Positions 59,187-64,000 of a stretch of DNA of 64,000 nucleotides are shown here, in pieces. Both the position numbers and the translations under genes were made by a program. Each line of letters begins with the position of its first letter. The stretch's first letter is position 1. Source of the stretch: Hyphochytrium catenoides. Lineage: Eukaryota; Sar; Hyphochytriomycetes; Hyphochytriales; Hyphochytriaceae. Where the stretch lies: positions 1 through 64,000 of the forward strand of contig FLMG01001044.1 in the NCBI GenBank assembly GCA_900088475.1, read 5' to 3'. The notes beneath the pieces are model-generated. The model ran no database searches. It saw nothing but the letters and a program-made list of their open reading frames with translations, and was not told where the DNA came from.

Positions 59187-59699
59187 AGTGATCTAAAGAC
59201 TTTGCGTTGGAGGGAACAGACAATCGAAAGAGATAAATAGAGAAGAGTAGTGTCTGCGCCATTTGAGCCGGTGCAGAGTCAGGGACCTTTTGGAAGTAAC
59301 AGCTAATAGAAGCTTGTGCTATCATCTGCGGTTGCCTTCTCAACTTTAGATGGTGGGCGCCTTGACTAAAAGCTGACCCGAAACGGCAATGGAGGACAGC
59401 GTAGGAGCTTTTGCTGATCTCTCGCTTTATAGCCCTTCTCATGGTGTCCTTTCCTGAGCCCAGGCATCGCACAGAACACCTCTTCCTGCGTCTTCCTCTC
59501 TATGTCAATCTTTACCCGGAACATCTTCCTTTATGTCGCTCTGGAAACACTTTTTTTCCGATACAAGGAGGCAGCAGGATGTTGTGCGTGGGGCAAATAA
59601 ATATAAGAGATATAGTACGTGGCCGTCTCTCACCCGCTATAGGCTAGGTTGGGACTGCCGTCAAGGTCTCAATGGCTCTGTGCTTCCCTCTGGCCTAAC
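59187..59699. other. Convergent 3' gap
   Basis: These 513 bases lie between the C69 stop (59186) and the Tti2-like stop (59700). Both 3' untranslated regions and terminators should lie here. A short inverted or AT-rich signal such as 'AATAAATATAAGAGATATAG' at about 59597-59616 could serve polyadenylation. No gene is supported. Confidence 0.4.
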
Positions 59700-62600
59700 T
59701 CAATCTCTAACTGCTGCGCGGAGACGGTATCTAACATTGTCTATGAACTTCTCCAGCCCCTTTGTCTCTTCCCTCATATGAAGGAGAAAGGTCTCCACAA
59801 GGTCTCGCCCAACTACGTTATCAACGAAAAGCAAGCTCTCTTCTGCCAGACACAGAGCCCTTGACTTTTCTGCTTCTTGACTAGCATCCTGTACCTGCGT
59901 CTCCCGGGAGGAAGAGACGGGGAGCTTGAGAAGGATGTCTACTCCCACACCAGCAAGGATCGAGGAGAGAATGCAAGGAAGATGGGCTTCAATTCTCATC
60001 CAACAATGCTTCAACAATAGCAGAAGAGTCTCTAAAGCCTCTTCTCTCACTCTTTCTTGAGGGCTGCGCAAGTAGTTTCCCTTCTCTAATGCCCTGAGTG
60101 CCGTCCCAAAGTACTTCACAAGCAGGAAAGACCGAGGCAAGCCCATTTCTATGACAAAAGGCCTGAGTCCCGCCAGCACTGAGACCTTTACTGACTGGGA
60201 GGTTTGGTATGGCATGTCCCTCAGTACTCGAAAGAAGAACTTCTCAAAGAAAGGAGAAGAGGAGGATCCTTGTAAGAGAGTCTCTGCATTCTTTGTAGGA
60301 TTCTCTCCCAGGCCTCTCTCCTTAGTGCAGAACGCAGCAATTGTAGGTAGCAGAAGAGAGAGAACAGCAGCGTCTCGGGACGTAAGAGAGTCCTCCAGAA
60401 TCTTTGAGATGACTGGCGCAAACCAACGAACCTCCGTGGTCGTAACTTGGTCGAGAGCGCTTGAAAGGACCCTAATCCCTGGGATACCCAGGGCATAGGA
60501 ACAAAAAATTGGCAGGATAGGTGAGCGACCGGGTAGAGATGAAGGCAGCTTAGCTACGAGCTTAGTCTTCAATAATCGGCCGGAAACAAATGCAGGCATA
60601 GATAGGAGAAGACTCCAACGAATATAACAGGACAGCGAAGGCAGCGAGCCAGGGGCAAATCTTGCCTCCTTTTCGAGAGTCGTGCCGTTCCAAGGGCAGA
60701 GAGGGTGAGCTCTTTGAAGTCGTAGCGAGTGGGAAAGAGGGGGAGACGGGAAGCAGCTAAGGAGACTAAGCAAAAGGCATTAAATAGAGCTAAAGCAAGG
60801 GCATTTACCTAGCAGCTGGTGGGTCTGGGACGTATAGTCATCAATCATTGGCCCACACAGAGGGAGAACCTTGCCCAGGAGGTTGAAGTCTTCCTCTTCG
60901 TCCCTCAATCCCTTGGATGCTAGAGAAACTACCCAGGAGCCGAAAGCAAACTTTGCCAGTTCGTTTTCTTTCTCTTTCCATTTCTCTCCTGAGAGCCTAG
61001 CGGCTAGGTTGTGAAAGATAGATGATAAGCTGCTGCCGACTGCCTTCACTGTTGAGCTCTCTTCTACACTCTTTGCTTGAGCACCAGTCCTCACTCTTTG
61101 AGAAAAGGAAGGACGAGAGGGCTTATTAACGAGACATTCAAGGAGTGTCCTGCTCGCTCTCTGTATCTTCTCTCCGGATAGCCCTCCCCATGGGGCCTGT
61201 TCCCCTTCATAGGAGAGAGCAAGCAGAAGCTCTACGAGTTTTGTCCTAAGTGACCGCAAAGAGTCAATCTGTTCACTCTCCGCTTTTTCGTTAACCTCGT
61301 CTTCTACTCTGGAGAGTCGAAAGACAAGAGGATGAGCCGAGATGCAGCGGAGAAGAATCTCTAGACAAAGTGAGGCAGCTGAGCGGGCGGGAGAGACTGA
61401 GGATGTCTCGCCATCTGAAGGCCGCTCTCCGACAGCAAATAAGGCGAGTTCTGTTGCGGAGACTAGCAGGTGGTGGAAAGAGGGGAAGAAGAGAGAAGGA
61501 CCCGTGTCCTCCCCTTTAAGATTTGCTGGTTCTCTCTCTGTCCACTGTCCTTCGGCTTGGCCGTTCAGCAGTGCCTCTAAGACCTTCAGCGGGAAGACGA
61601 GCCCCCGCAGACTTTCAGTCTCGAATGTGAAGACAACGAGCCTCTGGACCGCGCGCAAAAGCTCTTCCTCCTCCTCTTTCACTGTATTTGAACCTGCCTG
61701 TCTTGCCGTTCTAGTTAGACCAGCAGCTACACGATGACAGAGCGGGAGAAAGTAGGAGAGATTGCGCTCGTCCTTCTCTTCTCCTCTTTCTTCTCTTCTC
61801 ATTCTCTCCACCGTCACGCACACGACTTCCCAAAAAGAACCAGATAGGCCAAGAACAGGCTGCTGGGGAGAGGGAGAAAGAAGAGATAGTGCGGCAGGAT
61901 GAAAGGCTCCCCTTAAAATAAGCGACGCGCGGGCGAGATCTGTAGCATTGTCTGTCATCTCTTGGAAGTGGCCCCAAGCTCGAGAGAGAATGGTCTCTGT
62001 TGCACTGGAGAGAATGCGAGGAAGAGGTGGAAGAGAAAGAGAGGATGCTGTCTCTTTCCATCTCCAGCTAGCCGTTTCCAAGGCTCTTACGGCCGCCAGA
62101 GCTGTCAGAGCTGCGTCATTGCCTTTGCGGTCCCTCTGTGTTACCTCTTCTCCTGCCAGCGCGATGTAAAAGAGAGACAAGGTGCCCTGCACTTCTCTTT
62201 CAAGTGCGCTGCAGAGTCTCTCTTGCATCTGTTGGCCTTCCTCTTCCACCGGCTGGGCTGCGTGAGATGAGAGGGAGAGAAGCTCAGAGGCCTCCCCAGA
62301 GCCAAATGGACAGAGACAACTCATTGCAATGTACAGGCCAACAGCTCCTGATGGGGAGAGAGAAGGATATGGAGCAACAGGGAGAGAAGAAGAGCAAGAC
62401 GTGGAGCCTACTTCTCGCTCAAATATTGCCTTGCTAAGCCTCTCCCTCAATGCAGAAGAGAGAGGAGAGAAGGAGTTTAGGTAGATATCGAGCTCAGTCT
62501 CTTTCTCTTCCAGGTCCAGGACTGCAAAGCCTAAGAGCCAGAGCTGCAGGCCAAGAGAGACCGCAAAGAGAGAGAGGCCGAGGTTTCTCTCCCTACTGAA

Positions 62601-63113
62601 ACTTCTGTTACGCTTCTCTTCTTCCTGTTTTAGCCACTGAAGTGCAAATGAGGAGACGGCCTGGAGAGCCCGGTAAAGATTTCTTCTCCTTGTTCGCTCT
62701 GTCTCATCATTCTCTCTCTTCTCCTCTCGGCTTCTGAGAGTATCCCGAACTTCTATCTTTAGCACAGAGAGAAAACAGTGGAGGAGCTCTAGTGCCCTGC
62801 CCTCGCTTTCTTCTTCCATCTTTTCTTTGCCCTCCAGCTCCTGCTTTCCTGACTGGTAAAGGTCCGTAACCACCCTGAAGGAGAGAGACTCTGTCTCTCT
62901 CTGCGCCCAAATAAAGGAGAGCACTGCCCTAATGTTTAGCTCTGTCTCGTCGCTGAGGTTGGAGTCGCTGTCCCCTGTTAGCAGCTCTGTTAGACTGTCC
63001 TCGTCTTCTGACCATTTCTCATCACGCTCATGCTGCTCACTTCTCTGGCGCGTCCAACTCGCCTGCACAGATTGGAGGAGATCTGGCAGCTGAAACAGAG
63101 GCACCTCTTCCAT
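59700..63113 (-). CDS. TTI2: Tti2-like TTT-complex subunit (HEAT-type helical protein)
   Basis: Two large open blocks are seen on the minus strand: 63113 to about 60810, and about 60730 to 59700. Between them is a splice or frame break whose exact sites I cannot fix; a 43-nt GTAAAT...CTTAG intron is one option, but its downstream frame soon stops. The protein would have about 1,100 residues, nearly all helical and leucine/glutamate-rich. Family clues are LPLCGPMIDDYTSQTH (the conserved DDY helix of Tti2) and EEALETLLLLLKHCWMRIEAHL in the C-terminal part, which matches the 'aLexL...WpRi' segment of Tti2. Tti2 works with Tel2 and Tti1 to stabilise PIKK kinases such as TOR, ATM and ATR. Known Tti2 proteins are shorter (about 450-550 residues). 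The N-terminal half has no match I recognise. The start is the first ATG in the long frame. Confidence 0.55.
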
Positions 63114-63328
63114 CCCTCAACCCCGTCTCCCCCAAGGGATGAGCACCTTGCGTTCTTTCACTCCTCAAAATGTGGCCATGAACGAAGGTTAGTCCTGCCA
63201 CACGCGACCCTCTCTCTGAAGCTGCAGCTAGACTTGAAGGGAGTAGTATCGTTGTGCCTGCTTCGTGTTCCCCAGTATTCCAGCTCTGTCTTTTCTCTCT
63301 TCCCGTTCTTCTCTCTCCCCCTCTCACC

Positions 63329-63336
<8 letters not shown>

Positions 63337-63386
<50 letters not shown>
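63337..63386 (+). repeat. (TC)n microsatellite
   Basis: An uninterrupted TC run of about 50 bases, 224-273 bases upstream of the Tti2-like ATG. On that gene's sense strand it reads GA repeats. Confidence 0.9.
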
Positions 63387-63388
<2 letters not shown>

Positions 63389-63402
63389 CCCTCCCCTGTC
63401 AC

Positions 63403-63423
63403 CTGCTGCTGCTGCTGCTGCTC
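63403..63423 (+). repeat. (CTG)n trinucleotide run
   Basis: Six to seven CTG units directly follow the CT tract and a short C-rich spacer. Confidence 0.85.
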
Positions 63424-64000
63424 TGTCCCATTCTGAAGCTTCATCATCGCCCGCAGACAAAGCCAAGAATCCATCAGAACAAAGTGACAACAACAGCGCA
63501 TCTCAGAACTCCTCCAGAGGTATGTGAGGTATCCTCATTCAGAATGAGTGAATATGATGTTGCCGAATCAAGCTGACTATCACCAGATCTATTCTCAATG
63601 TATTTCGCCACACCTGAGAGACAGAGGGCCTAGAGATATGATTCGAACGTGAATAAGAGCGAGGTGACCGAGATAGAGTATTACTAGGTTTGGATACTGT
63701 ACTTGCGAAGAGACATCGGGAGGGAGAGAGACAGAGACACGCCAATCTACGATAAATCAGTGTTTTGCCGTCGAGACAGAGACATGAAAAATGGAAGGAA
63801 GAGTCCCGATGGGTCAGGAAGATTAGGAGACAGAGAGAGAGACAGAGTCAGGGGGAAGATGTGAGACAGAGTTATGGAGAGAGGGAGAAAGAGACAGAGA
63901 GGGAAGCACTAGAGAGACAGACGAAGAAAGAGACAGAGAAAGAGTGAAATGAACGGCGCTGCGCCACTGGAACCTCGAACCCTGGCCGCGTCTCCTCTTT

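Larger units (their letters stand above)
63114..64000. promoter_or_regulatory. Upstream region of the Tti2-like gene, simple repeats
   Basis: A 50-base CT tract (63337-63386), a CTG run (63403-63422) and, further out, purine-rich GAGACAGA repeats (63770-63945) are seen. A plus-strand frame 63030-63527 crosses the repeats, and its last part (63455-63520, DKAKNPSEQSDNNSASQ, followed by GTATGTG) could be a small exon of a divergent gene. This is not strong enough to call. Confidence 0.35.

Noticed and set aside
60738-60780. 43-nt intron joining the two Tti2-like blocks
   Set aside because: The ends look right (GTAAAT...CTTAG), but the resulting downstream frame stops after about 65 codons, so another junction or a sequence error is needed.
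63030-63527. Plus-strand protein with long Ser-Leu run
   Set aside because: The serine-leucine stretch is simply translated CT microsatellite, and the N-terminal part overlaps the Tti2-like coding exon on the other strand.
63950-64000. tRNA-like GGTTCGA box on the minus strand at the window end
   Set aside because: No proper T stem or acceptor pairing could be formed within the available bases, and the sequence is cut by the window edge.
1-64000. CRISPR arrays, bacterial operons, rRNA genes
   Set aside because: None seen. The gene structure is clearly eukaryotic and no regularly spaced short repeats with unique spacers occur.

Overview
The window is eukaryotic nuclear DNA. Its genes are split by short GT-AG introns (many of about 45-230 nt), there is Ty1/copia and tRNA-derived (SINE-like) repeat debris, and the proteins are a kinesin-4, a dynein LC8 light chain, a Tti2-like factor and very large secreted or membrane proteins. 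Nothing bacterial (operons, Shine-Dalgarno sites, CRISPR) is visible. A protist or alga fits best. A stramenopile or other SAR lineage is my guess, because giant TIG plus GCC2/GCC3 membrane proteins are familiar there, but the lineage is not proven by this sequence.

Layout. Positions 1 to about 11.2 kb are accessory DNA: a decayed Ty1/copia element (about 1.7-4.7 kb) with LTR pieces at 164, 4674 and 6845, a nest of four tRNA-like repeats inserted into it (448-1700), a second copia fragment on the minus strand (8.57-9.06 kb), small inverted repeats and long stretches without recognisable genes. From 11.3 kb on, the window is gene-dense: a small coiled-coil/globular protein gene (minus, 11.3-12.1 kb), dynein light chain LC8 (plus, 13.3-13.9 kb), a chromokinesin of the KIF4 type (minus, 14.1-20.1 kb), an unidentified multi-exon gene (plus, about 21.4-25.4 kb), a giant IPT/TIG-repeat transmembrane protein (plus, at least 26.5-52.9 kb, at least 8,604 residues, one exon of 19,960 nt), a GT8 glycosyltransferase with C-terminal membrane spans (minus, 53.1-54.9 kb), a C69-family dipeptidase with signal peptide and C-terminal membrane anchor (plus, 56.1-59.2 kb) and a Tti2-like gene (minus, 59.7-63.1 kb).

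How the genes relate. Three neighbours (possible Csm1-like protein, LC8, KIF4) would fit chromosome or microtubule work, and three others (giant TIG protein, GT8 enzyme, C69 peptidase) act in the secretory pathway or at the cell surface. Each has its own promoter and the orientations alternate, so clustering may be chance. The most striking object is the giant TIG protein. It carries three short beta modules and cadherin-like repeats, then roughly 60-70 TIG domains (part of them arranged as a 1,009-residue super-repeat), a cysteine-rich GCC2/GCC3 stalk and about ten membrane spans: the layout of a very long surface adhesin or receptor.

All exon calls were made by eye from splice sites, reading-frame phase and family resemblance. 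Domain counts are estimates.
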